Shown here one piece after another: positions 42,586-50,654 of a stretch of 64,000 nucleotides of DNA. How positions within the stretch are numbered: position 1 is the first letter of the stretch; the number at the start of each line of letters is the position of its first letter. The notes beneath the pieces were generated by a model. It saw only the letters and a program-made list of their open reading frames with translations, searched no databases and was not told the DNA's origin. Made by a program: the position numbers and the translations under genes. This DNA comes from Microbacteriaceae bacterium. Its GTDB lineage: Bacteria > Actinomycetota > Actinomycetes > Actinomycetales > Microbacteriaceae. The DNA lies in NCBI GenBank assembly GCA_025463545.1, contig JAODAR010000008.1:1-64000 (forward strand). The letters run 5' to 3'.

Positions 42586-43670
42586 GCTGGACCATCACCG
42601 AGGACCTGATCCCCGAGCTCGCTCGCGGCGCGGCCGTGCTGGGCACCGGCGGCGGCGGCGATCCCTACATCGGCGCGCTGCTCGCCCGGCAGGCCCTCCG
42701 TGAGCGTGGACCCGTGACCGTGGTCGGACTCGGCGAGGTTCCCGACGACGCGCTCGTGCTGACCGTCGCAATGATGGGCGCCCCCACTGTCATGGTGGAG
42801 AAGTTGCCCAGCCTCGAGGAGGTCATCGCCCCGGCACGTGCCCTGAGCACCTACCTCGGCCGCTCCGTCACGCACATCGCGTGCGCCGAGATCGGCGGGG
42901 TCAACTCGACGATCCCCATCGCGGCGGCTTCCGCGCTCGGCCTGCCGCTCATCGACGCCGATGGCATGGGGCGCGCGTTCCCCGAATTACAGATGGTGCT
43001 GCCGACCCTGTACGGCGTGACGGCTTCGCCGCTGGCGTTCAGCGACGAGAAGGGCAACATCGGTGTGCTGCACACCGTCGACAACCACTGGACCGAACGC
43101 ATAGCCCGAGTGGCGTGCGTCGAGATGGGCTGCTCCATCATGATCTCCGGTTTCTCGATGGACGGCGCCAAGGCGCGTGAGGCCCTCGTTGCGGGCTCGC
43201 TGCAGCATTCCCTTTCGATCGGCCGCGGCATCGCCGACGCCCGGGCGGAGAATGCCGACCCGGTCGCACGCGTCGTCGAACTGCTCGGTGGGCGCGAGGT
43301 GTTCTCCGGGAAGGTCGTCGACGTGGAGCGCGGCACGACTGCGGGCTTCGCGCGAGGACGCGCCAGGATCGACGGCGAGAGTTCCACGCTCACGCTCTCG
43401 TTCCAGAATGAGCACCTCATCGCCCAGTCCGACGGCACCACGCTGGTCACCACCCCCGACCTCATCATCGTTCTTGACCACGATTCCGGCGAGCCGATCA
43501 CGACCGAGGCTCTTCGCTACGGCCAGCGAGTGCGGGTCGTCAGCGCCCCGAGCGATCCTCGCTGGCACAGCACCGAAGCACTCGCGATGGTGGGCCCCGG
43601 TTACTTCGGCTACGACATGCCGTCACACCGTTTCGATGGGACCGTGGAGCACGGCGAGGCCGCGGCATGA
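42582..43670 (+). CDS. DUF917 (S-Me-THD-family) protein, copy 1
   Basis: A 362-residue DUF917 protein. LGTGGGGDPYIG opens the family, followed by MMGAPTVMVEKLP, EIGGVNSTIPI and DADGMGRAFPELQM, then SFQNEHLIAQ and TPDLIIVLDHDSGEPITTEALRYGQRV in the C-terminal half. From memory, Pfam now names this family after S-methyl-thiohydantoin desulfurase; most members are uncharacterised. It has a GTG start overlapping the upstream ATPase gene and a 4-base ATGA overlap with copy 2. Its charged motifs are all intact. Confidence 0.88.
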   Translation: MSWTITEDLIPELARGAAVLGTGGGGDPYIGALLARQALRERGPVTVVGLGEVPDDALVLTVAMMGAPTVMVEKLPSLEEVIAPARALSTYLGRSVTHIACAEIGGVNSTIPIAAASALGLPLIDADGMGRAFPELQMVLPTLYGVTASPLAFSDEKGNIGVLHTVDNHWTERIARVACVEMGCSIMISGFSMDGAKAREALVAGSLQHSLSIGRGIADARAENADPVARVVELLGGREVFSGKVVDVERGTTAGFARGRARIDGESSTLTLSFQNEHLIAQSDGTTLVTTPDLIIVLDHDSGEPITTEALRYGQRVRVVSAPSDPRWHSTEALAMVGPGYFGYDMPSHRFDGTVEHGEAAA

Positions 43671-44764
43671 GCTGGGAGCTGACGGGCGCTGATCTGGCCG
43701 ATCTCGCCCGCGGCGCGACGCTGCTGGGCACCGGCGGCGGCGGCGACCCCTACATCGGCAAGATGCTCGTCGAGCGTGTTCTCGGCGACCGGTCGATCAC
43801 GGTGCTCGATCCGGACGAAATCGACGACGCCATGTTCGTCATCCCCACAGCCCAAATGGGCGCGCCGACGGTGATGATCGAGAAGATCCCGGCCGGCACG
43901 GAGCCCACGCTCGCCCTCCGCACCCTCGAAGAGCATCTCGGCCGCACGGCCGACGCGACCATGCCGATCGAATGCGGCGGCATCAACTCGATGATCCCGC
44001 TCGTTGTGGCTGCCGAGACGGGCCTTCCTGTGGTCGACGCAGACGGCATGGGCCGCGCGTTCCCGGAGCTCTCGATGGAGACCTTCGCGGTCTACGGGGT
44101 GCACGGCTCGCCCCTCGCCCTCGCCGGTGAGCGGGGCGAGCGCGTGATCATCGACACGGGCGACGACGATCGGCAGATGGAGTGGCTCGCCCGCGGCATC
44201 ACCATCCGCCTGGGCGGCGTCGGGCACATCGCGGAGTACGCGATGACCGGCGCTGAAGTCAAGCGCACGGCGGTCCCCCGCACGATCTCCATGGCGCTTG
44301 CCCTGGGCCGCGCCATCCGCGAGGCCCGTGAACAGAAGCGCTCACCGTTCGAGGCGATCGCCGAGACACTCTCGACCACCCTCTACTCGCACGTGCGCGA
44401 GCTGTTCGTCGGCAAGGTCACCGACGTCGAACGCCGCACAACCGAGGGCTTCGCAAAAGGCCGGGCGACCATCTCCGCTTTGGATCCGGCGAGCGCCGAC
44501 GCCCTCGAGATCTCCTTCCAGAACGAGAACCTCATCGCCCGTCGCGGCGACGAGGTCGTTGCTATCGTGCCCGACCTGATCTGCGTGGTCGACATCGAGT
44601 CGGGCGAGCCGATCACGACCGAGGGCCTCCGGTACGGGCAGCGCGTGCGAGTGCTCGGCATCTCGACGCCGGACATGATGCGAACCCCCGAGGCGCTGCG
44701 CGCGTTCGGACCTGCGGCGTTCGGATTGGACGAGCCGTTCGTGCCCGTGGAATCCCGCCCCTAG
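43667..44764 (+). CDS. DUF917 (S-Me-THD-family) protein, copy 2
   Basis: A 365-residue paralogue of copy 1. It starts almost identically (MSWELTGADLADLARGATLLGTGGGGDPYIG) and keeps QMGAPTVMIEKIP, ECGGINSMIPL, DADGMGRAFPELSM, SFQNENLIAR and ESGEPITTEGLRYGQRV. The middle portion differs, which suggests a separate substrate or a heteromeric partner role. It overlaps copy 1 by ATGA; copy 3 starts 9 bases after its stop. Confidence 0.88.
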   Translation: MSWELTGADLADLARGATLLGTGGGGDPYIGKMLVERVLGDRSITVLDPDEIDDAMFVIPTAQMGAPTVMIEKIPAGTEPTLALRTLEEHLGRTADATMPIECGGINSMIPLVVAAETGLPVVDADGMGRAFPELSMETFAVYGVHGSPLALAGERGERVIIDTGDDDRQMEWLARGITIRLGGVGHIAEYAMTGAEVKRTAVPRTISMALALGRAIREAREQKRSPFEAIAETLSTTLYSHVRELFVGKVTDVERRTTEGFAKGRATISALDPASADALEISFQNENLIARRGDEVVAIVPDLICVVDIESGEPITTEGLRYGQRVRVLGISTPDMMRTPEALRAFGPAAFGLDEPFVPVESRP

Positions 44765-44773
44765 GCTGACTGC

Positions 44774-45811
44774 ATGGCACGAACCGTCGAGCAGGCGCAG
44801 CTACCGGCGCTCGCCCGGGGATTCTCGCTCCTCGGCTCCGGCGGCGGCGGAACGACCACGATGTTGGAGCTGATGCTCGACGTCGCCCCGGTCTGGCCGG
44901 TCACCCTGCACTCCGCTGACGAGCTCGACCCGTCGACCCCGTGCCTGGCCGTCGCTTTCGTGGGCTCCACCTTCCTCCTCACCGAGCGAATTTCCGGTGA
45001 CTCCCCCTTCGAGGAACTGGTCCGAGCGGCGGAACGCTGGACCGGACGGCGGGCGCCAGCCATCTGCTCGATGGAGGCTGCCGGGCTCAACGGCCTGGCT
45101 CCGTTCACCTTGACCGGGGACCGCAGCTTCGTCGACGCGGACTTCATGGGGCGGGCTCTCCCCCGTCTTGACCAGCTGTCCCTCCTCGTCGACCGCGTGC
45201 CCGGCACCGTGGCCGTGTGTGGTTCGGGCGCGGGCGGAGTCGTTCTCGTCGACACGGACCGCGCGGAGGACGTCGAACGGATTGTGCGCGGCGCCGTAGT
45301 GCAGGCCGGCGGCGTGAGTGAGGTGGTCGTGGCCGGTTTCACGGTCGGCGACCTGCTCGACCATGCGGTGCTCGGCAGTTACGAGCGGGCGCTCGACCTC
45401 GGCTGCGCGTTCGAGGAAGCTGCCGACGGGCCGCTTGTCGCCCTGGCCGGTCGGCTCGGGGCACGGATGCTCGGCCACGGTCGTGTCACGGCGGTCCAGA
45501 CTTCCCAGCAGGACCCCCAGACTTCGGCGATAGAGATCGCCGGCGATGCCGGTGAGGTTTTCCGTGTGATCGCCCGCTCGGAGTCGCTCGCGTTCATGCG
45601 CGACGGCCGCGTGGAGGCTGCGACGCCGGAGATCATCATCACCCTTGACTCCATCTCCCGCGAGGTGCTGCAGGTCGATGGCCTGACGTTCGCGCGACAT
45701 GTCGCCGTCCTGGCGCTGCCCGCGCCGGACTGGTGGACGTCCTCGCCCGACCGCCTCCGCCACGTCCTGCCTTCGGCCTACGATCTCATCGGCTTGGAGG
45801 TTCCCGCATGA
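44774..45811 (+). CDS. DUF917 (S-Me-THD-family) protein, divergent copy 3
   Basis: A 345-residue, much more divergent paralogue. The opening motif reads LGSGGGGTTTM instead of LGTGGGGDPY, GGxNSxIP becomes AAGLNGLAP, and DADGMGRAFPEL becomes DADFMGRALPRL. TPEIIITLDSISREVLQVDGLTFARHV replaces the ESGEPITTEGLRYGQRV segment. The fold seems kept, but residues constant in copies 1 and 2 are lost, so it may be a structural or regulatory subunit. ATG 44774 follows copy 2 by 9 bases; its stop overlaps the PucR gene by ATGA. Confidence 0.8.
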   Translation: MARTVEQAQLPALARGFSLLGSGGGGTTTMLELMLDVAPVWPVTLHSADELDPSTPCLAVAFVGSTFLLTERISGDSPFEELVRAAERWTGRRAPAICSMEAAGLNGLAPFTLTGDRSFVDADFMGRALPRLDQLSLLVDRVPGTVAVCGSGAGGVVLVDTDRAEDVERIVRGAVVQAGGVSEVVVAGFTVGDLLDHAVLGSYERALDLGCAFEEAADGPLVALAGRLGARMLGHGRVTAVQTSQQDPQTSAIEIAGDAGEVFRVIARSESLAFMRDGRVEAATPEIIITLDSISREVLQVDGLTFARHVAVLALPAPDWWTSSPDRLRHVLPSAYDLIGLEVPA

Positions 45812-47328
45812 CCGAGCTGGATCTGCCGTCGTTGCTCGCGCACCCAGCGAACGGCGGCCTGCGTGCCATCGCCGGGGGCGATGGTATCTCGTGGCGCGCC
45901 GTCATCATCGACTCCGCTGAGTCCCGCCTCCTGTCCGACACCGACGGTGACGCCGCAGGCATATTGGCGATCCTCACCTCCGATCCCCCGCCCACTTCGT
46001 GGCAGCAGGATGCGCTCATCCGCCGGGTACGCGATCGCGGCTATCGGGCCCTCGCGCTTCCGAACGCCGGCAGCTTCGGCAGCGGGACGCGCGCGCTGGC
46101 CGAGCGCCTGGGTCTGACATTGCTGCACGTCGACGACCCGATGATCCTTGCGAAGGCCTGCTGGCAGCTCCTGGAAGGCCGGGACGCGCTCACCCTCGGC
46201 TACGTGCGCAAAGTGGCGCAGTCGATCGAGTACCACGCCACCGGTTTGCCAGACCTGCTGCGCCATCTGTCGGCGAGCGTTGGCCACGGTATTGCCCTGA
46301 TCGACGCCGAGGGCACACTGCTCGAAGCCGGTGGCACTTTGCCTGCCAGCGTGCGGGGCGCGATCGACTTCGCGCCATGGCTCGACATCGTCACCCTCGA
46401 AGCGGGCGCCGCGGCATCCGTTCGGGTCGACAGCCCCAGCCGGGCCGGTCTCCGCCTCGCCTTCTTCGGCATGGGGTTGAGCGCCACCCAACTCAGCGCG
46501 CTGGGGGTGGCCGCCGAGGTCGCGATGCCGGCCGTCGCGGCGCGCATCCTCATCGACGAGGTCAACGACGTGAACGACGCCGCAGTGTCGTCCGGCTTGC
46601 TGCGCGATTTCCTGGAGCGGCGTGGCACCCATGACGCCGAACTCGAGCAGCGGATGCTCGACCGTGGCTGGCGTACCACCGGCTACCATCTCGGCTTCCG
46701 CATCATCGGCCGGACGCGCGTTGACACGTTCGAGCTGCTGCGTTTCATCACCCGGGAGTTTGCAGAGCTCCCCGCCGGCTCGCACGCGGCAACGAGCGGC
46801 CGCGGCGTGACGGGCTGGCTCACGTTCGCGGAGCCGCCCACGCCCCGGCAGGTCGAGGACCAGGTGGCGATGATTCGCGCGCTGCACACATCCGCCCGCC
46901 GCGCCTTCAACGTCGCCACGGGCGTCGGCACGGTCGAGAGCGGATCCGCCGGCCTGGTCACTTCGATCAACGGCGCCGCCGATGCCGCGCGCATCGCGGT
47001 CAACCGTTCGGCCACGGGCTGGATCGTGCGCATTGACGCCCTCGGCCTCGAACAGCTGTTGCTTTCCTGGACCGAGAACGACGTCTTCGTTCCCGCAGCG
47101 GAAGCGCTACTGGCGCCCCTGGCGGCCCACGGTCCGGATCTTCTCTCGACCCTGTCGGCCTACCTGGACCATGAATCAGGCATAGCGGCCACCGCCGTCG
47201 CCCTCAATCTGCATCGCAATACGGTCGCCGCTCGCATGGCTCGCGCCCAGAGCATCCTCGGCCTCGACCTCAGCGACCCGGAGATCCGGCTGGCGGTGCA
47301 CCTCGCATGTCGGGCAGTGAGATCCTGA
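45808..47328 (+). CDS. PucR-family transcriptional regulator
   Basis: A 506-residue regulator. The N-terminal half resembles the PucR sensor domain (LPSLLAHPANGGLRAIAGGDGISWRAVIIDSAESRL..., with RDRGYRALALPNAGS), a GGDEF-like/CdaR middle region follows, and the C-terminal HTH_30 helix is ESGIAATAVALNLHRNTVAARMARAQSILGLDL. PucR proteins control purine, hydantoin or amino acid catabolism. Its start overlaps the third DUF917 gene by ATGA, so it is co-expressed with the pathway and probably acts at the twin operator at 39496-39540. Confidence 0.88.
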   Translation: MTELDLPSLLAHPANGGLRAIAGGDGISWRAVIIDSAESRLLSDTDGDAAGILAILTSDPPPTSWQQDALIRRVRDRGYRALALPNAGSFGSGTRALAERLGLTLLHVDDPMILAKACWQLLEGRDALTLGYVRKVAQSIEYHATGLPDLLRHLSASVGHGIALIDAEGTLLEAGGTLPASVRGAIDFAPWLDIVTLEAGAAASVRVDSPSRAGLRLAFFGMGLSATQLSALGVAAEVAMPAVAARILIDEVNDVNDAAVSSGLLRDFLERRGTHDAELEQRMLDRGWRTTGYHLGFRIIGRTRVDTFELLRFITREFAELPAGSHAATSGRGVTGWLTFAEPPTPRQVEDQVAMIRALHTSARRAFNVATGVGTVESGSAGLVTSINGAADAARIAVNRSATGWIVRIDALGLEQLLLSWTENDVFVPAAEALLAPLAAHGPDLLSTLSAYLDHESGIAATAVALNLHRNTVAARMARAQSILGLDLSDPEIRLAVHLACRAVRS

Positions 47329-47845
47329 CGTGCACCCCGTGCAGATTCGAGTTGCTCGCCAGCTGCAGCTGTTCCCAAAGTCATCTGTGTTGAACATGAG
47401 ACAATAGAAGCTGCCAAACTCGCGAGTTCGTGCACTTCCGCACATGCGGCACTGTCTTTCTCGCGCGCTCACCAGCGTTGAACTCGTCATCACGAGTGAC
47501 GCTGTGGGACGACCGTCTGAAACGTGATTACCTCGGTACATCCGGCCATCGATGTCGAGTGTGGCGGCGCCATTTTTTGCCTTCCCGCACACCGGCAACA
47601 GGCTGTCTCTCATCGGCAGCCGGGTCAAGCACAGCCAAGGGCGAACTACTGTACGGCCAGGTTGTTGAAGACCTGACGGCGGACCTGAGCGGGGAGCTGG
47701 TTCGTGAATCCGCGATTTTGTCCGCGTAACGGGACGGCCGTTCAGCAGCGGCCTCCACTTCCACACCCGGGCAACCGCCGCAACCCCCTGAGGAATTGCA
47801 CCCGCCGGAGTAACGTCTAGAGCAATTCTCGAAGGAGCGAGCTCG
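47329..47845. other. Gene-free spacer
   Basis: The 517 bases between the PucR gene and the kinase gene hold short open frames on both strands, but none shows family resemblance, a good ribosome site and codon use like its neighbours. I see no terminator with a T-run. The last 30 bases carry the GAAGGAG ribosome site of the kinase. Confidence 0.5.
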
Positions 47846-49735
47846 ATGAGTACTCCGACCACTCTCGTCGCCGACCGCTACCGACTGGTCAAGCTGCTCG
47901 GCTCGGGCGGGATGGGGATTGTCTGGCAGGCGTGGGACGAACGCCTGCAACGACCGGTCGCACTTAAAATGCTGCGCTCCCAGCCGGAACTTACCGATCA
48001 AGAGCGGGAGATCACTACAAATCGGGCGATGCGTGAGGCGCGCATCACCGCTGGCCTGCACCATCGTCACGCGGTCACAGTGTTCGACGTCGTGGAGCAC
48101 GAGGGCCAGCCGTGCCTGGTGATGGAGCTCATCGAGTCGACGCCGCTATCGGTCCTGCTGCGCGAACACGGCACGCTCACACCGCGGGAAACGGCTCGAA
48201 TTGGGGCGCAGGTGAGCTCTGCACTGGCCGCTGCTCACAGAATGCGGATCGTGCACAGGGACGTGAAGCCGGGCAACATCCTCATCGCGGAGGACGGGTC
48301 CGCCATGATCAGCGACTTCGGAATCTCGCACGCACTCGGAGACGCGACCATCACAGCGACGGGCATGATCCACGGCACTCCCGCCTACCTCGCGCCAGAG
48401 GTAGCCCGTGGGCAGGAGTCGAGTTTCGCGTCGGACGTCTTCTCTCTGGGGTCGACGCTGTACGCCATGCTCGAGGGCACCCCGCCGTTCGGCGCCGAGA
48501 ACAATGCGATCGCGCTGCTGCACAAGGTTGCGCGCGGCGACTACCCTGCCCCGCAGCACGCGGCAGAGCTGACGCCACTCCTGCGGGACATGCTGGCGGC
48601 CGATCCCAAGCGCCGGCCCGACATGAGAACGATCGCAACACGGCTGTCTGCAATCTACGAGGGCACGAGGTCGGGCGCTGGGGCCGCCGCAGCATCCGAG
48701 TCACCGACGGTTCCGCTCGGTCTCCCGGCCGCCGGCCCTGGCATCGAGCGTTCGGAAGCGGGGACAGCGGAGGCGGAACAGGTCGGAGTCACCGCTGAGA
48801 CCGAGCCGCTCGATGAGGCCACTTCCGAGACCGAGCGGCTGCATGACACCACTTCGGATACCGAGCGCCTCCTAGCCGCCGCGCCCGAAGAGACTGAACT
48901 GCAGCAAGGTCCGACAGCGGATATTGTCCGCCTGCACGAGACCCGGAGATACGAAGCACCCACGCTGGAAGCACCGACGGTGAAAGCGGAAGCACCCACG
49001 GTGGACGCCCCAACCGCCGAGACCGAGCGCCTGGTCGGCGCTGCAGCGTCCCCGGCGGCTGCAGCCAGCGTGCCGCGCCCGCCGCTTCCTCCCCCGGCAG
49101 CCTCGACACAGCCAGGCTCCCAGCCGCGCCGCCGACGCGCCGGTGCCCTGATCGGCATCCTGCTGATCGCGGGCATCCTCGTACTCGGCATTGTGGTGCT
49201 GTTCAATTCCCTTCGCCAGGATGCGGGCAACGCGGGTGGCCCGAGCATTCGAGTGTCTCCGAGCACGAATCAGGCGCCGACCGCCGCCGGGACGGCGACC
49301 GCTTCTGAGACGACGGCTGCCGGGACGCAGCCGCCCGAGACGCAGGCCCCCGCCACCCCGCCGGCGCCGGTCAGCCCCAACCCGTCTCCCCCGCCCGCTG
49401 CGGGGAAGACCCAGGAGCAACGACTCGTCGACACGATCACGACGTACTACTCGCTCATGCCGGGCAACCTCGACGGCGCCTGGCCGATGATGACCGCCGA
49501 CTACCAAGAGAACCACGTCGGCGGCCGAGATGCTTACGAATCCTTCTGGGGTGACGTGGAAAAGGTGGCGATCTCCGACGTCAGCGCATCCCCGCCCGAT
49601 GCGGCCCAGGCGACACTGACCTATTACTTCACCGACGGGCGCGCCGTGCAGGAGGTGACGGCGTACCGTTTCGCGGAGGAGGGAGGCACCGCCAAGATCG
49701 CCGAGACCACCGTGCTCAGCAGCAGGGAACTGTGA
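47846..49735 (+). CDS. Membrane Ser/Thr protein kinase (PknB-like) with extracytoplasmic domain
   Basis: A 629-residue Hanks-type kinase. The N-terminal kinase domain spans about 1-270: glycine loop LLGSGGMGIVWQAWD, ATP Lys in VALKML, catalytic HRDVKPGN near residue 136, DFG, and activation segment GMIHGTPAYLAPEV. A Thr/Glu-rich juxtamembrane linker has irregular repeats of TERL and EAPT. One membrane helix (ALIGILLIAGILVLGIVVLF) is near 432-452. Outside lie a Thr/Pro-rich stalk and a compact C-terminal domain (about 521-629) that looks NTF2-like, rather than PASTA repeats. It probably senses an envelope signal. ATG 47846 has GAAGGAG upstream. Confidence 0.9.
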   Translation: MSTPTTLVADRYRLVKLLGSGGMGIVWQAWDERLQRPVALKMLRSQPELTDQEREITTNRAMREARITAGLHHRHAVTVFDVVEHEGQPCLVMELIESTPLSVLLREHGTLTPRETARIGAQVSSALAAAHRMRIVHRDVKPGNILIAEDGSAMISDFGISHALGDATITATGMIHGTPAYLAPEVARGQESSFASDVFSLGSTLYAMLEGTPPFGAENNAIALLHKVARGDYPAPQHAAELTPLLRDMLAADPKRRPDMRTIATRLSAIYEGTRSGAGAAAASESPTVPLGLPAAGPGIERSEAGTAEAEQVGVTAETEPLDEATSETERLHDTTSDTERLLAAAPEETELQQGPTADIVRLHETRRYEAPTLEAPTVKAEAPTVDAPTAETERLVGAAASPAAAASVPRPPLPPPAASTQPGSQPRRRRAGALIGILLIAGILVLGIVVLFNSLRQDAGNAGGPSIRVSPSTNQAPTAAGTATASETTAAGTQPPETQAPATPPAPVSPNPSPPPAAGKTQEQRLVDTITTYYSLMPGNLDGAWPMMTADYQENHVGGRDAYESFWGDVEKVAISDVSASPPDAAQATLTYYFTDGRAVQEVTAYRFAEEGGTAKIAETTVLSSREL

Positions 49736-49760
49736 GCGGCCCAGGCGAGACCGTGGTCCC

Positions 49761-49843
49761 GCCTGCCCTCAGTGCGCCTGCCCTCAGTGCTCTGCTTTCA
49801 ACTCAGGCTCGGCCTCCAACTCAGGCTCGGCTTCCAATTCAGG
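49761..49843. repeat. Short tandem duplications at the 3' end of the YCII-like gene
   Basis: Two perfect 15-bp copies (GCCTGCCCTCAGTGC) occupy 49761-49775 and 49776-49790. They are followed by 18-bp units at 49799-49816 and 49817-49834 (one base different) and half a unit to 49843. The 18-bp units lie in the coding region and give the protein tail its repeated PELEAE. Confidence 0.85.
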
Positions 49844-50170
49844 TATCGACATCTCCTCGAGAACGGTGATCTCACACGAATCGGCCCAACGGAGATGATG
49901 ATGGTCCTTGACCATGTCCAGCGCGTCATCCATGCTTTCCGCTTGCAGGATGGACATGCCGACGATGTCGCTCTTGCCGGGCGAGATCACCCCCGGGCTG
50001 ACATTCATCGCATTGCCGAGCGGCTTGCCGGGATCGATCAAAGCCGACCCGATCCGTCCGGCCCAGTCCACCCATAATTGCAGGCCCTGTTGGGCTTCCT
50101 CCGGCGTCGCGTGGGCGAAACGCTCAGCCACATTCTGCGGTGCGCGATAGAGAACGATGAATCTTCGCAT
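49784..50170 (-). CDS. YCII-related domain protein with repeated acidic tail
   Basis: A 128-residue protein. MRRFIVLYRAPQNVAERFAHATPEEAQQGLQLWVDWAGRIGSAL and DIVGMSILQAESMDDALDMVKDHHHLRW match the YCII/DGPF-type ferredoxin-like family, small cytosolic proteins of unknown or minor enzymatic role. The C terminus carries an extra tail, PELEAEPELEAEPELKAEH, created by 18-bp tandem duplications in the DNA and absent from typical family members. ATG 50170 fits the family start. Confidence 0.85.
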   Translation of the reverse strand: MRRFIVLYRAPQNVAERFAHATPEEAQQGLQLWVDWAGRIGSALIDPGKPLGNAMNVSPGVISPGKSDIVGMSILQAESMDDALDMVKDHHHLRWADSCEITVLEEMSIPELEAEPELEAEPELKAEH

Positions 50171-50189
50171 CGGTTTCCTGCTTCTAGCG

Positions 50190-50471
50190 TCAGCGCGTGG
50201 CGGCGCGATCACGCCCTCGAAGGCGCACCCAGATCAGCAGGACAATGATCGATCCAACGATAGAACCGATGATCCCAGCGGGTTGGAAGAAACCGTCCTG
50301 CGGGTCGTGTTGGAAAATCAGGAAGCCGAGTAGACCGCCGATGAACGACCCAACGATCCCCAGGCCGATCGTCGCAAGGATGGACATGTGCTGCCGGCCG
50401 GGAACGAGCGCGCGGGCAATGAAGCCAGCGATCAAGCCGATGACGATGATGCTGATAATGAGTCCGACCAT
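50190..50471 (-). CDS. GlsB/YeaQ/YmgE-family small stress membrane protein
   Basis: A 93-residue integral membrane protein with three hydrophobic segments: MVGLIISIIVIGLIAGFIARALVPG, ILATIGLGIVGSFIGGLLGFLIF and AGIIGSIVGSIIVLLIWVRLRG. The GRQ/GFIAR and GIVGSFIGG motifs are those of the transglycosylase-associated protein family, usually stress-induced and of unknown biochemical role. ATG 50471 has GGAG 7 bases upstream. The preceding spacer to the Mut7-C gene is 183 bases and holds only the divergent promoters. Confidence 0.88.
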   Translation of the reverse strand: MVGLIISIIVIGLIAGFIARALVPGRQHMSILATIGLGIVGSFIGGLLGFLIFQHDPQDGFFQPAGIIGSIVGSIIVLLIWVRLRGRDRAATR

Positions 50472-50654
50472 AAGAGATCTCCTTGAGTGAGCCAGATGGC
50501 GACATATTCGGATGCGTCTGTCGACAAAAGTTATATCACCGAAGCCGACCCGCCGTGCGATGCGTCGATGATCCACCAGCTCCGGTCCGTGCGTTTGTCT
50601 CGCCTACTCGTTGGAGGGTAGGTGCCGCGGGACGTCATCCAGTGAGCGCTCATC

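Noticed and set aside
47430..47729. 99-codon frame in the spacer before the kinase
   Set aside because: No ribosome site, mixed composition and no recognised family; only its last about 28 residues look protein-like.
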